DNA of 18,950 nt. Source: JANJUB01 sp964586225 (lineage in GTDB: Bacteria > Armatimonadota > Fimbriimonadia > Fimbriimonadales > Fimbriimonadaceae). Shown piece after piece: positions 1 to 9,220 of the stretch. The notes under the pieces are model-generated. The model was given only the letters and a program-made list of their open reading frames with translations, made no database searches and had not been told where the DNA came from. The stretch lies in assembly GCA_964586225.1 (NCBI GenBank), contig CAZPHD010000055.1:1-18950 (forward strand), written 5' to 3'. The position numbers and the translations under genes are program-made. The stretch's first letter is position 1; each line of letters begins with the position of its first letter.

Positions 1-1837
<1,837 letters not shown>

Positions 1838-1844
1838 AGGTTTA

Positions 1845-1865
1845 CTTGAGCGTATGGCGCTCAAC
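1845..1865 (-). promoter_or_regulatory. HAIR-like (HspR-type) operator upstream of clpB
   Basis: CTTGAGC-N7-GCTCAAC lies 7 bases before the clpB start. The known HspR box (HAIR) is CTTGAGT-N7-ACTCAAG. The spacing matches exactly, and 6 of 7 and 5 of 7 arm positions agree; the T/A to C/G change is symmetrical, so the dyad is preserved (perfect 7-bp arms TTGAGCG and CGCTCAA around 5 bases). HspR controls clpB and dnaK in actinobacteria and others, so the location fits. No hspR gene is in the window. The assignment is inferred from sequence and position. Confidence 0.5.
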
Positions 1866-1872
1866 TCATTTT

Positions 1873-1902
1873 ATCTACATTCTATAACGTCACTGAGGCA
1901 AG
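1873..1902 (-). promoter_or_regulatory. Possible clpB promoter
   Basis: On the leftward strand TTGCCT is followed after 18 bases by TAGATA, with AT-rich sequence running on toward the HAIR-like element. The boxes are weak matches to sigma-70 consensus, but they sit just upstream of the operator-like repeat, so repressor binding there would block transcription. Confidence 0.25.
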
Positions 1903-1987
1903 ATGCGTTGCATTGGAAAGTTCGGATTCTTCCCAGGCAGAAATACCTGCTTTTAAAAAAGCCTTCCTCAAATCGCTCTGAGTGTTG

Positions 1988-1993
1988 TATAGT
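1988..1993 (+). promoter_or_regulatory. Possible -10 box of the PEP-CTERM gene
   Basis: TATAGT lies 65 bases upstream of the ATG at 2058 in the divergent clpB/PEP-CTERM interval (1838-2057). No convincing -35 box is seen. The rest of this 220-base interval holds the clpB control region and AT-rich sequence with no other gene I can support. Confidence 0.25.
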
Positions 1994-2057
1994 GGAAATA
2001 TCGGGTTCAAAGCGGCCCAGCATGCTGGGTGCTTTAGACCTCGGAGGGATACACGCG

Positions 2058-2780
2058 ATGAAGACTCTTGCAATTCTGGCGATGGCGACCGTTTCGGCGG
2101 GCGCGTTCGCTCAACTTTGGAATCAAAGCGACCTGGTCAACGTTCCGGGTGGTCACACGAACGGTGGTGACCTGAGCCAGCTTGAGAACACTCCGGTCGT
2201 TGAGAACATCTTCGGCTTCGGTGCTCAGGGTACGTCGAACAACATCATGGCGGACGACTTTGTCGTCGGCGGTGGTGGCTGGAACGTCAACAAGCTGACG
2301 TTCTGGACCTATCAGACGGGCGCAACCGCTCCGTCGATCACGACCGTTAACTACGCCATCGGCAGCGCGGCCACGACTTCGCTGACCTCGGCGGCTGTGA
2401 CGGCCACTTGGACCAACATCTATCGCGTGACCTCGACGGACTTCTCGGGCACGACTCGTCGCCTGCAGCAGGTCGAAGTCACCGGTCTGAACATCAACCT
2501 CAACCCGGGCACCTACTGGCTGTCCTTCAACTTCGCCGGCACGGGCGCGAGCGGTCCTTGGGCTCCTCCGCTTCCGACGAGCAACGCCGTGTTTGGCCAG
2601 AACGCTCGGCAGTCGATCGCCGCTGGTGCGTTCGCGCAGGTGTTCGTTGATGCTAACTTGACCCTGGGTGCTGACCTTGCGTTCCAGGTTCACGGAACGG
2701 AAGTTCCCGAGCCGGCCACCATGGCCGTCCTCGGCCTCGGCGCGGCGGCGCTGATTCGCCGACGTCGCGGCAACAAGTAA
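2058..2780 (+). CDS. Secreted PEP-CTERM domain protein
   Basis: A 240-residue exported protein of unknown specific function. The start at 2058 is chosen over the in-frame ATG at 1824 because it has a strong ribosome site (GGAGGG at 2043-2048, 9-base gap) and opens a Sec signal peptide, MKTLAILAMATVSAGAFA, with likely cleavage before Q19. The middle is Gly/Ser/Thr/Asn-rich, beta-type sequence with few charges. The C-terminus (216-240) is a PEP-CTERM sorting signal: VPEP, a hydrophobic Ala/Leu segment, then RRRRGNK. In known systems this tail is handled by an exosortase that releases or anchors the protein in the envelope; no exosortase is in this window. It is transcribed away from clpB and ends at a strong hairpin terminator. 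Confidence 0.9.
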   Translation: MKTLAILAMATVSAGAFAQLWNQSDLVNVPGGHTNGGDLSQLENTPVVENIFGFGAQGTSNNIMADDFVVGGGGWNVNKLTFWTYQTGATAPSITTVNYAIGSAATTSLTSAAVTATWTNIYRVTSTDFSGTTRRLQQVEVTGLNINLNPGTYWLSFNFAGTGASGPWAPPLPTSNAVFGQNARQSIAAGAFAQVFVDANLTLGADLAFQVHGTEVPEPATMAVLGLGAAALIRRRRGNK

Positions 2781-2806
2781 GCTAGGGTTCCCCCCAACCA
2801 ATAAAA

Positions 2807-2831
2807 GGCTCCGCTTCATCGAAGCGGAGCC
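2807..2831. terminator. Bidirectional intrinsic terminator
   Basis: GGCTCCGCTTC-ATC-GAAGCGGAGCC is a perfect 11-bp stem with a 3-base loop between the convergent PEP-CTERM and sigma genes. It is followed by a T-rich stretch rightward (TTGTCTTTTGGTT) and preceded by AATAAAA, which reads TTTTATT leftward. The flanking AACCA and TGGTT can extend the stem. It should stop transcription from both sides. Confidence 0.85.
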
Positions 2832-2852
2832 GTTGTCTTTTGGTTAGGAAGT

Positions 2853-3986
2853 TTAGTTGGGGTTGGGCGTCATCGCAAAGCCCTGCGCGGACAGTTCCTG
2901 CCCAATATGGCGCAGCTTCTTCATGGCGCGCAACTCAATCTGCCGCACGCGCTCCCTCGTGACGTTCAGTTCCGCTCCGACTTCCTCCAGCGTTCGCGAC
3001 CGACCGTCGTCCAATCCAAACCGCAGGCGGACGACGTCGCGCTCGCGGCTGGTCAATCGACCCAGAATGCCGTCGAGCTCTTCGCGACGGATCAGCGTCC
3101 AAGTCACGTCGCTCGGTGTCGGCATGTTCGTTGAGTGAACGAAGTCGCCGATGGAGCTATTGTCCTTTTCGCCCACCGGAGTTTCGAGCGAGATCGGTTC
3201 AACGGCCACCCGCATCATTTCCCGCACACGATCAATTGAAAGGCCGACTTCGCGGGCAATCTCTTCCTCAGTGGGTTCTCGCTGTAGTTCCTGCTGCAGG
3301 CGAGACGCCGTCTTTACAACCTTGTTGATCAACTCGGCGACGTAGACGGGGATGCGGATGGTCCGGCCCTGGTTGATGATCGCACGGGCAATTGCCCGGC
3401 GAATCCACCATGTGGCATACGTCGAGAATCGGAAGCCTTTGCGCCAGTCAAATTTCTCAACCGCGCGAATCAGGCCGAGATTTCCTTCCTGGATCAAGTC
3501 TGCGAGGGGAATGCCGCGCGCGTTGTACTTCTTGGCAATCGACACCACGAGCCTCAAGTTGGACTCAATGAGGTGCTGCTTTGAGGCGCGACCTTCGCGA
3601 CGGATGATTTCGATGTCGAAGTCGGTGTAGTTCTTGTGCTCCCGCTTGAGCAGTTTGAGCGCCTCGACATATTTGCCCTGATCAACGAGGTCCTTCGCCT
3701 GGACCTTCTTGGCGAGGTCTTCTTCCTGGCCAGGCGTAAGCAGGTGTGCGCGACGCGTCTGCCGCATCCACATCTCGAGTTCCTCGGTATCGTCCGGCGG
3801 CGGCGTTTCGCCTTCTTCTAGTTCCTCAAGTTCTTCAAGATCTAGAAGTTCTTCGTCGGATTCTGCGGCGGGATCATCCAGCATCGGACGCGTGTTCGCG
3901 TCGGCAAACGAATGCCGACCCGGCGTCCGCACGGTGATCGCGCGCCCTCTTCGAGGCGTTGTGGCAACTCCATTTTCTCCAGCCAT
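2853..3986 (-). CDS. RNA polymerase sigma-70 family factor, RpoD-like
   Basis: A 377-residue sigma factor directing core RNA polymerase to promoters. In order: an acidic N-terminal stretch rich in Glu (41-70); region 1.2 (about 67-100, HLLTPGQEEDLAKK); region 2 (138-205) with ESNLRLVVSIAKKYNARG, DLIQEGNLGLIRAVEKFD and FSTYATWWIRRAIARAI (2.3-2.4); region 3 (206-275, RTIRIPVYVAELINKV); and region 4 (300-365) with the helix-turn-helix TLEEVGAELNVTRERVRQIE. It lacks the large non-conserved insert of proteobacterial RpoD. It could be the primary sigma (rpoD/sigA) or a close paralogue; sequence alone does not settle which, so no symbol is given. An AGGAG lies 14 bases before the ATG, a rather long gap. 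It is monocistronic between two convergent or upstream terminator-like elements. Confidence 0.95.
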   Translation of the reverse strand: MAGENGVATTPRRGRAITVRTPGRHSFADANTRPMLDDPAAESDEELLDLEELEELEEGETPPPDDTEELEMWMRQTRRAHLLTPGQEEDLAKKVQAKDLVDQGKYVEALKLLKREHKNYTDFDIEIIRREGRASKQHLIESNLRLVVSIAKKYNARGIPLADLIQEGNLGLIRAVEKFDWRKGFRFSTYATWWIRRAIARAIINQGRTIRIPVYVAELINKVVKTASRLQQELQREPTEEEIAREVGLSIDRVREMMRVAVEPISLETPVGEKDNSSIGDFVHSTNMPTPSDVTWTLIRREELDGILGRLTSRERDVVRLRFGLDDGRSRTLEEVGAELNVTRERVRQIELRAMKKLRHIGQELSAQGFAMTPNPN

Positions 3987-4034
3987 ACTGGTTCTTCGTT
4001 CTCCTTAAGTGGCGCTCGCGCACCGTTGCCTCAA

Positions 4035-4052
4035 CGATTCGCCGTTGAATCG
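4035..4052 (-). repeat. Inverted repeat in the sigma-gene leader
   Basis: CGATTC-GCCGTT-GAATCG is a perfect 6-bp dyad, with an alternative overlapping dyad CAACG-N6-CGTTG. It lies about 50-70 bases upstream of the sigma-factor start, so it may fold in the mRNA leader. Role unknown. Confidence 0.3.
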
Positions 4053-4121
4053 GTCAGCCAGCCTGTCGCCAGGCCCACATATAACGTAACACGTCTTCGC
4101 TCGGAATCCAAGAAAACCGCG

Positions 4122-4140
4122 AAAAAACTTGCGGAAGTTT
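4122..4140 (-). terminator. Weak terminator-like hairpin after the cysteine desulfurase
   Basis: Read leftward, AAACTT-CCGC-AAGTTT is followed by further T's. It sits about 110 bases past the stop of the cysteine desulfurase gene and upstream of the sigma gene. The stem is short and AT-rich, so function is uncertain. Confidence 0.3.
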
Positions 4141-4161
4141 CTGAACTGCCCTCGTTGGCGT

Positions 4162-4192
4162 GTGCTCAACACTTGATACGTTTGTTAAGCAC
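4162..4192. repeat. Imperfect inverted repeat between desulfurase and sigma genes
   Basis: GTGCTCAAC and GTTAAGCAC face each other across 13 bases with one mismatch. It is in the 261-base interval 3987-4247, which otherwise holds the sigma leader and promoter. It could be an operator for the sigma gene or a transcript hairpin. It is not a CIRCE element: arm sequence and spacing both differ. Confidence 0.3.
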
Positions 4193-4247
4193 GCATTGTG
4201 CCAACCTGAGATATGACGCCCGAACGAGACCGGTAAGTTGCAGTTTC

Positions 4248-5309
4248 TTAGGGATTCGTGCCCAATCCCCGCAACTTTTCCACCGCGGCAGCAAGTGCGT
4301 CACCCAGGGCGGTGGCCGATTCCTCGGTGTTGTCCCGGCCGAAGCTCAGCCTTATCGTCCCTCGATTCCAGGCCGGATCGATTCCGAGCGCCCGAAGAAC
4401 AGGACTCTCCTCCTCGCTTTCGGAGCTGCACGCCGCACCGCTGGAAATCGCGAATCCGACGCGATCCAGTTCGATCACGAGCGTCTCGCCCATCAGGCCC
4501 AGGAAGCTGAGGCTGAGGATGTGCGGCGATTGAATCGGGGCATCGTTCGTTTGCCAGTCAGCAAGATTCCGAAGCCGATTGAGCACGATTGCCCGAAGCG
4601 CCTCGGCTCGACGGCGGGCCTCGTCCCGCTCGGCCAGGGCCTCAGAGGCGGCGGCCCCAAAACCGACAATTCCGGACACATTGAGTGTGCCCGACCGTAG
4701 TCCATGCTCTTGTCCGCCTCCGAACATTGCTGGCTTCAGGTAACCGTCGCGGATATAGAGGGCGCCCACCCCCTTTGGCCCACCAAGTTTGTGAGCACTA
4801 CAAGAAGCCCAATCGGAGTCGCCAACCGTCCAGTCGACCTTCCCCACCGCTTGAGTCGCGTCAACATGGAGGCGAGGCGGGCGAACACCGAGACTGGGCA
4901 TGCCACCCGTTTCGTTGTTGACCGCCATCACGGACGCGTCGGAGCCTTCAAGCGTTTCCACCTGCCACTGCCGAACTGACAGCTGCGGCATTCCCCAGGC
5001 CCTCGCGGGAACCCTCAATGAACTGTGCTCGATGGCACTAACCATCATATCGACACAACTCCGTAACACCCAGTTGTTGGCTTCGGTAGCGCCTGATGTA
5101 AACACGACCTGATAGGGGTCAGCGGCTCCGATGACGGCCGCGACCTGCTCGCGGGCGACCTCTACCGCGTCTCTCGCACGAGCCCCCCAAGTATGAAGCG
5201 AATGCGCATTTCCGCACGCTTCGGTTAGAAAGGGCATCATGGCTGCCAGTGCGGCCGGGTGGACAGGCGTCGTGGCGGCATGGTCGAAGTATCGGCTGAG
5301 ATCGGTCAT
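4248..5309 (-). CDS. Cysteine desulfurase (NifS/IscS family)
   Basis: PLP enzyme that removes sulfur from cysteine as a persulfide for Fe-S clusters, tRNA thiolation or cofactors; cytosolic. Start 5309 (MTDLSRYFDHAATTPVHP) is chosen because its ATG overlaps the stop of the upstream gene as ATGA, and the family begins at this motif; the 60 earlier in-frame residues are out of character. Visible: TSGATEANNW (71-80, PLP phosphate), E94-H95 (PLP-stacking His), NNETG (131-135), HVDATQAVGK (148-157), SAHKLGGPKG with Schiff-base Lys174, RSGTLN (205-210), and SSGAACSS with the persulfide Cys294. At 353 residues it is shorter than E. coli IscS, closer to small NifS-like desulfurases. No IscU/SufU partner is nearby, so the sulfur acceptor is unknown. 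Translation is probably coupled to the upstream gene. Confidence 0.93.
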   Translation of the reverse strand: MTDLSRYFDHAATTPVHPAALAAMMPFLTEACGNAHSLHTWGARARDAVEVAREQVAAVIGAADPYQVVFTSGATEANNWVLRSCVDMMVSAIEHSSLRVPARAWGMPQLSVRQWQVETLEGSDASVMAVNNETGGMPSLGVRPPRLHVDATQAVGKVDWTVGDSDWASCSAHKLGGPKGVGALYIRDGYLKPAMFGGGQEHGLRSGTLNVSGIVGFGAAASEALAERDEARRRAEALRAIVLNRLRNLADWQTNDAPIQSPHILSLSFLGLMGETLVIELDRVGFAISSGAACSSESEEESPVLRALGIDPAWNRGTIRLSFGRDNTEESATALGDALAAAVEKLRGLGTNP

Positions 5310-6346
5310 TCGATGTGACATCCCCACCGGCTGCCTCGAGGCCAGCCTTGGTCGTCGAGATCCACCTCGCCTTGCGGCTGAATCTGAAGTCCAATCTCGA
5401 CTCGTTGCTGCCAGTAGCGACGTTCCGATGTAGGAAAGAGCCTCCAGAGCCAAGAATCGTATACGGGCATGCCCCGGTGATCCGTCCATCCCTCTGGTCC
5501 ATACAGTTGCAAGGCGACCGACTTACGACGGGATCCAGCGTACTCCTCGACCACCCGAGCGAAGCCTCCAAGCAGCAAAGTCGCGAGGCCAGAGATTTCC
5601 ATGGCATCACCCACGATGGTTATGCCAAACGCAATCAGTCGGTTTTCCGCCTCCGCGCGCTCGACCCGAAGCGGGAACGTCCCCGGCCCATGGGGCCGCA
5701 CCTCAAAGCCATGCTCGTCGGCAACGAGGTCATAGGGGCCTTCCTGGTCGTACAGCGTCTCCAAAAGATCGCCGAACATGGGGTCATCGTCTTGGAGCAG
5801 CGCGACGACATTGAGATCGGCCTCGTTCAAACCCACCAGGAGGTCAACCTCGACGTGGTGCCTTCCGAGTTCAGAATCCGGCGGAAGACCCTCGGCGTCA
5901 AGCCAGGGATCGATGTTGGGCATCGGGCCAGGGCTGAGCACAGCGTGTTGTGAGATCACCCGGCGGTCGGCCCGCTCCTGCGATCCTGCCGGAACGTACA
6001 CCGGGCCGCCTGCCTTAGTCTGCCAAACGCCATCCATGAAACGCTCGATGTTTGCCTGCAGCACCCGCTCACCTTGACAATCTTCGACGAGGCGATAGTA
6101 GGGGGTGAGAAGCCAGCAGAGAAAGTTAGCGGCCGCCTCCGGGTCTTCGAAGTGCTCGTGGTAGTAGTCGCCTGCCCAAACCAGCACCTCGCCCGACTCT
6201 TCGGTCATGCGCACTGTGAATGCAGGTGCCTGAATCTCCAGGCCCCCTTCGCTCCAGACCAGCTCCACATCGTCCGCCTCGGACAACCGTTCGCGGACTT
6301 CATGCTCAGCACGGATCCAAAGCACGCTGCTCATCTCTACTAACAT
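5306..6346 (-). CDS. Hypothetical protein, 346 aa, coupled to cysteine desulfurase
   Basis: I do not recognise a family. The product is acidic and soluble, with no signal peptide or membrane segment. An N-terminal part (about 1-115) has alternating strands, then EAAANFLCWLLTPYYRLVED and FMDGVWQ. A later part (about 225-330) repeats a similar layout, ending in GGFARVVEEYAG and YGPEGW, so an old internal duplication is possible. Two in-frame ATGs (6346 and 6334, MSSVLWIR) are candidates; neither has a clear ribosome site, and the longer form is listed. The stop overlaps the cysteine desulfurase start (ATGA, 5306-5309), so the two are co-translated, but this does not by itself show a role in sulfur transfer. 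The 5' end faces the divergent glycosyltransferase across about 75 bases. Confidence 0.75.
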   Translation of the reverse strand: MLVEMSSVLWIRAEHEVRERLSEADDVELVWSEGGLEIQAPAFTVRMTEESGEVLVWAGDYYHEHFEDPEAAANFLCWLLTPYYRLVEDCQGERVLQANIERFMDGVWQTKAGGPVYVPAGSQERADRRVISQHAVLSPGPMPNIDPWLDAEGLPPDSELGRHHVEVDLLVGLNEADLNVVALLQDDDPMFGDLLETLYDQEGPYDLVADEHGFEVRPHGPGTFPLRVERAEAENRLIAFGITIVGDAMEISGLATLLLGGFARVVEEYAGSRRKSVALQLYGPEGWTDHRGMPVYDSWLWRLFPTSERRYWQQRVEIGLQIQPQGEVDLDDQGWPRGSRWGCHIE

Positions 6347-6420
6347 GGTACGCCGAAGAAGCCGTCCAAGGCAACCTCAACGGCGGTATCCTTGCGCGAG
6401 TGTCGGAGGCTCCGCCCCAA

Positions 6421-7095
6421 GTGACGGCCATTGTGCCCGCCAAGAACGAAGAAGCGACCATCGCCGAGGTGGTCGAGCGCTTGCTAGCGCTCCCTCTTCG
6501 CATGGAGGTCATTGTGGTGGACGATGGTAGCACGGATCGCACGCCGGAGATTCTCGCTTCGTTTGGTGATCGCATCTTGGTGGTCACGAATCCGAAGTCA
6601 GGCGGCAAGGGTGCGGCGATCCGGCAGGCTCTGCCGCACGCGACGGGGGCCGTGGTGATCATTCAAGACGCCGACCTGGAGTACTTCCCCGAGGAGATTC
6701 CCGCCCTGGTCGAGCCGATCCTGGAGGGTCGGGAGACCGTGGTCTATGGAACGCGGTTCAAGCATGGCTTCCCCAAGGGCATGGCGCTTCCAAACAAGAT
6801 TGTGAACAAGCTTCTGGCGTGGTCGGTGGGGATTCTGTATTTTCGAAAGCTGACGGACGAGGCCACCTGCTACAAGGCGTTCCGGCGCGACGTCTTGCTC
6901 CGAATGAACCTGATCTGCCATCGGTTCGAGTTCTGCCCGGAGGCGACCGCGAAAGCGATTCGGCTGGGGCATCGCATCGCGGAGTCGCCCATTCGGTATG
7001 AGCCGCGCACCAAAGCGGCGGGCAAGAAAATCCGCTGGACGGATGCTCCGGAGGCATTCTGGACGCTTCTGCGGCATCGGTTCAGCAAGTTTTGA
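6421..7095 (+). CDS. Family 2 glycosyltransferase (DPM1-like)
   Basis: A 224-residue GT-A-fold glycosyltransferase, probably moving a sugar from a nucleotide sugar to a polyprenyl phosphate or similar acceptor at the cytosolic membrane face. The GTG at 6421 gives MTAIVPAKNEEATI, the usual beginning of this family, with GGAGG at 6405-6409 (11-base gap). A GTG at 6400 is an alternative; the longer in-frame ATG at 6220 would lie inside the opposite gene and is rejected. Visible: VVDDGSTDRT (32-41, nucleotide binding), GGKGAAIRQAL (61-71), QDADLEY (82-88, DXD-type metal site), YGTRF (109-113). There are no C-terminal membrane helices, unlike GtrB/ArnC types, so it is more like soluble DPM1-type enzymes. 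The gene 36 bases downstream may be in the same transcript. Confidence 0.88.
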   Translation: MTAIVPAKNEEATIAEVVERLLALPLRMEVIVVDDGSTDRTPEILASFGDRILVVTNPKSGGKGAAIRQALPHATGAVVIIQDADLEYFPEEIPALVEPILEGRETVVYGTRFKHGFPKGMALPNKIVNKLLAWSVGILYFRKLTDEATCYKAFRRDVLLRMNLICHRFEFCPEATAKAIRLGHRIAESPIRYEPRTKAAGKKIRWTDAPEAFWTLLRHRFSKF

Positions 7096-7131
7096 GGGAA
7101 CCAGGGGCGTTGTTGATGACGTTACTCAAGT

Positions 7132-7977
7132 ATGGCGAAAGTGGCCGTGCTTGGAGTTGTAGGGTTCGCGCTTGTGACGACGGCGTGGGGGCAGCGCGGC
7201 TCCAAAGAGATAACCTATCTCACCCGTCCTATCACGAGGACTCAGGTCGAAGCACTGTTCGATAGAACCAGACCGGACGAGCGTGGAGTCCCGATCTTCT
7301 CAGCGGTACCGCACGCACCCCGCGAAGTCGCCGTTGTCGTCTGGCCAGCCAAAGACGAAGACCTGATCAAGTTGCTACCCGTTCACAAGGGCTGGGTGGT
7401 CACCGAAGCCGTGTTGCGAGCGACTCCCGGCGTCGTGCCGACACTGGAGCGGGCGATTCGATTGGGCGTCGGCGCCGGAGGCATGCATAAGGCGTTCGGC
7501 CCCTTCGCCTCGCGCGAGGGCAAGCTCATTGACACCCTAGGCGGCATTCCCGGTGCGGAGAGTTCGCACGTTCTTCACAACCTCGTGGGGATGAGCGATG
7601 CCAAGGTTCGGGTCGCAGCACTCCATGTGCTCAGCGTCCGCAAGCGAGCATTACCAGAGCGGAAGCAAGCGGTCAAGAGAGCCATCGCTCAGGAGATCAC
7701 GCGAAACTACCAAACAGCGTCTGCCCTCGGTCCCGGATACCTGATGCTTGCGTCGGAGGCGGAGTCGAAGCGGTTGATGAAACTCATCTACGAACAGGCG
7801 GTGAAGGCCGAGGGCGCGGTTAGGGCTAAGCCACCCGCGGACTTCCGAGAGCGTCACCTCGCGGGCAACCTACGCGAGTTGCGTGTTCATGCATCGCTCT
7901 GGCTCGTCTCGGTCGGCGATCGATCGCAGTTGCCCCAGGTCCGGTCACTGCTCAAGGGGGATAGGAGGGGTTCCTAG
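7132..7977 (+). CDS. Exported HEAT-repeat-like protein, N-terminal part (frameshifted)
   Basis: The first 281 codons of what looks like one longer gene. It begins with a signal peptide (MAKVAVLGVVGFALVTTAWGQ), then a mixed domain (about 22-130), then helical pairs with HEAT-like spacing: SDAKVRVAALHVLSVRKR, LRELRVHASLWLVSVGDRSQLPQVRSLLKGD. The reading stops at TAG 7975-7977, just after a run of four G's (about 7966-7969). One extra base in that run would give D-R-R-G-F-L-A-V-E-A-V-Q and continue without a stop to 8285, making a protein of about 384 residues. So the gene is either a pseudogene or carries a sequencing or assembly indel. No canonical slippery heptamer is visible. The ribosome site is weak. 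It may act in the envelope as a binding scaffold; no specific function can be assigned. Confidence 0.7.
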   Translation: MAKVAVLGVVGFALVTTAWGQRGSKEITYLTRPITRTQVEALFDRTRPDERGVPIFSAVPHAPREVAVVVWPAKDEDLIKLLPVHKGWVVTEAVLRATPGVVPTLERAIRLGVGAGGMHKAFGPFASREGKLIDTLGGIPGAESSHVLHNLVGMSDAKVRVAALHVLSVRKRALPERKQAVKRAIAQEITRNYQTASALGPGYLMLASEAESKRLMKLIYEQAVKAEGAVRAKPPADFRERHLAGNLRELRVHASLWLVSVGDRSQLPQVRSLLKGDRRGS

Positions 7978-8009
7978 CCGTCGAGGCTGTCCAAGTCCTT
8001 GCCGAGCGC

Positions 8010-8285
8010 GTGGGTCCCTCGGAACGGCTTACACTCGAGTCAGCGCTTACGGCCCCATCGTCGAGGACACGGGAAATGGCGGCAATGTATCTAGGGCAAC
8101 TCGGCGACAAACGCTCAATCCCCGCTCTGCGGAACGCCTCTAAGGTGAAGGCTCCCGATGCGTCCAGTGGCTGGCGCGACTATCCCCAGCGCCTCATGCT
8201 CGAGGTCGCGGACGCGATCGAGTCTGGGCAGCGCTACGTGCCCAAGTTCCGCACCGGCACACCCGTCCCTTGGTGGCGAATCTAA
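8010..8285 (+). CDS. Exported HEAT-repeat-like protein, C-terminal fragment
   Basis: Continuation of the preceding gene in the -1 frame. In this frame the HEAT-like pattern carries on directly from the break (FLAVEAVQVLAERVG), then RTREMAAMYLGQLGDKRSIPALR, a typical HEAT helix pair, and ends PVPWWRI. The GTG at 8010 is only the first start codon in this frame and has no ribosome site, so independent translation is doubtful. The stop (8283-8285) directly abuts the stop of the convergent AraC-type gene at 8286, with no terminator between them. Confidence 0.5.
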   Translation: MGPSERLTLESALTAPSSRTREMAAMYLGQLGDKRSIPALRNASKVKAPDASSGWRDYPQRLMLEVADAIESGQRYVPKFRTGTPVPWWRI

Positions 8286-9146
8286 CTAGTCCACAAACGG
8301 CGCGGGGAGTTCGCCCCGCGAGACGCCCTGAACGTAGTCGCGGAAGTCAGTGGGCGTCATGCCAAACTCGCGGCGAAAGCTCGTCGCAAAATTCTGCGGA
8401 GTCGAGTAGCCCAAGTCCCAAGCGATGTCGCGCGTGGTCCTTCCCTGCTCCAGCATGCGGCACGCCGCATCCAGCCGCTCGTGCATGAGCCACTGTCCGG
8501 GCGTTTCGCCAACCTCATCGCGAAAGGTCATCGACAGGTGACTCGTCGAAACACCAAGATCGAATGCGAGTTGGTCAAGGCGGGGGGCCTCACCGAGGTT
8601 GCTGCGCATCATCACGAGCGCCTTGCGAATAGGTTCGGAAATCACATGGTCATCGGATATCGCGTCGTGCATGTCGCACACGAAAAGCGACATCATGGCT
8701 CGGCAACCCAACGCGGACGTCGGCCGAACATCATGGTGCACGCTGAGAATGTTCTCAAGACGCTCACCGGTCGACGCTCGGACCCGGATGACGCGCTGAC
8801 GACAACACTCGTCGAGCAACCGCCGCGTGTCTTCACAAAGGCCGGCAGCGTGATATTGAATCCAGTGGAACTCGCACTTCTGAAGGGCAGACTTTACACC
8901 GCCATGCACCTCGTTCGGCCCCGTAACGACAACATGGCCGGCACGAACGTTGTGGACCGAATGGTCCACGATCACATCAAAGCGACCTCGCCGGATGTAG
9001 TGGATTTCATAGGCATCGCCATGATGATGGGGCGGAAGCGCAAGGGGTTCGGCTCGGCGAAAGCGCGACCATCCGATCAGGCGCAGATCAGGATGGATGC
9101 AATCGCTGTCGCGAAAATAGACACGCCACGGGGTCACTTCCTTCAT
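8286..9146 (-). CDS. AraC-family transcriptional regulator
   Basis: A 286-residue DNA-binding regulator. The N-terminal half is cupin-like (LPPHHHGDAYEIHYIRRG, then GHVVVTGPNEVHGG), the usual effector pocket in this family, often for sugars. The C-terminal 100 residues are the double helix-turn-helix: LDQLAFDLGVSTSHLSMTFR and TRDIAWDLGYSTPQNFATSF followed by RREFGMTP, which is the family signature. The His-rich strand is like AraC proteins governing carbohydrate use, but the ligand cannot be read. AGGAC lies 4 bases before the ATG. The gene shares its direction with the reductase-like gene upstream (68 bases away) and could regulate it or a distant sugar operon; no sugar-transport genes are adjacent. 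Confidence 0.93.
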   Translation of the reverse strand: MKEVTPWRVYFRDSDCIHPDLRLIGWSRFRRAEPLALPPHHHGDAYEIHYIRRGRFDVIVDHSVHNVRAGHVVVTGPNEVHGGVKSALQKCEFHWIQYHAAGLCEDTRRLLDECCRQRVIRVRASTGERLENILSVHHDVRPTSALGCRAMMSLFVCDMHDAISDDHVISEPIRKALVMMRSNLGEAPRLDQLAFDLGVSTSHLSMTFRDEVGETPGQWLMHERLDAACRMLEQGRTTRDIAWDLGYSTPQNFATSFRREFGMTPTDFRDYVQGVSRGELPAPFVD

Positions 9147-9197
9147 AACGTCCTGAGATAAGACCGTGCAAGCGCGATAAGGTTCCCGCAGTTTTTT

Positions 9198-9220
9198 CGG
9201 GTTTTAGGACGGGTTTAGGA
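9198..9220. repeat. Tandem direct repeat upstream of the AraC gene
   Basis: CGGGTTTTAGGA (9198-9209) is followed directly by CGGGTTTAGGA (9210-9220), overlapping the stop codon of the reductase-like gene. AraC proteins often bind tandem direct half-sites, so it could be an autoregulatory site. It is short and unproven. Confidence 0.3.

Noticed and set aside
1886..1898. 13-base match (AACGTCACTGAGG) shared with the rhs leader at 13743-13755, plus a 17-codon mini-ORF at 1903-1956.
   Set aside because: Several 13-base matches are expected by chance in a window this size, and nothing else in the flanks is shared.
2034..2819. A 261-codon open frame on the - strand.
   Set aside because: Antisense to the PEP-CTERM gene, which has a ribosome site, signal peptide and sorting tail; the antisense product is Arg/Val-rich and featureless and spans the terminator.
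3912..4700. A 262-codon open frame on the + strand crossing from the sigma gene into the desulfurase gene.
   Set aside because: It overlaps two well-supported opposite-strand genes and has no domain features.
7960..7977. Programmed -1 frameshifting in the HEAT-like gene.
   Set aside because: No in-frame X-XXY-YYZ heptamer and no clear downstream stimulatory hairpin; an indel is simpler.
8481..9161. A 226-codon open frame on the + strand.
   Set aside because: Shadow of the AraC-family gene, which has both helix-turn-helix motifs.
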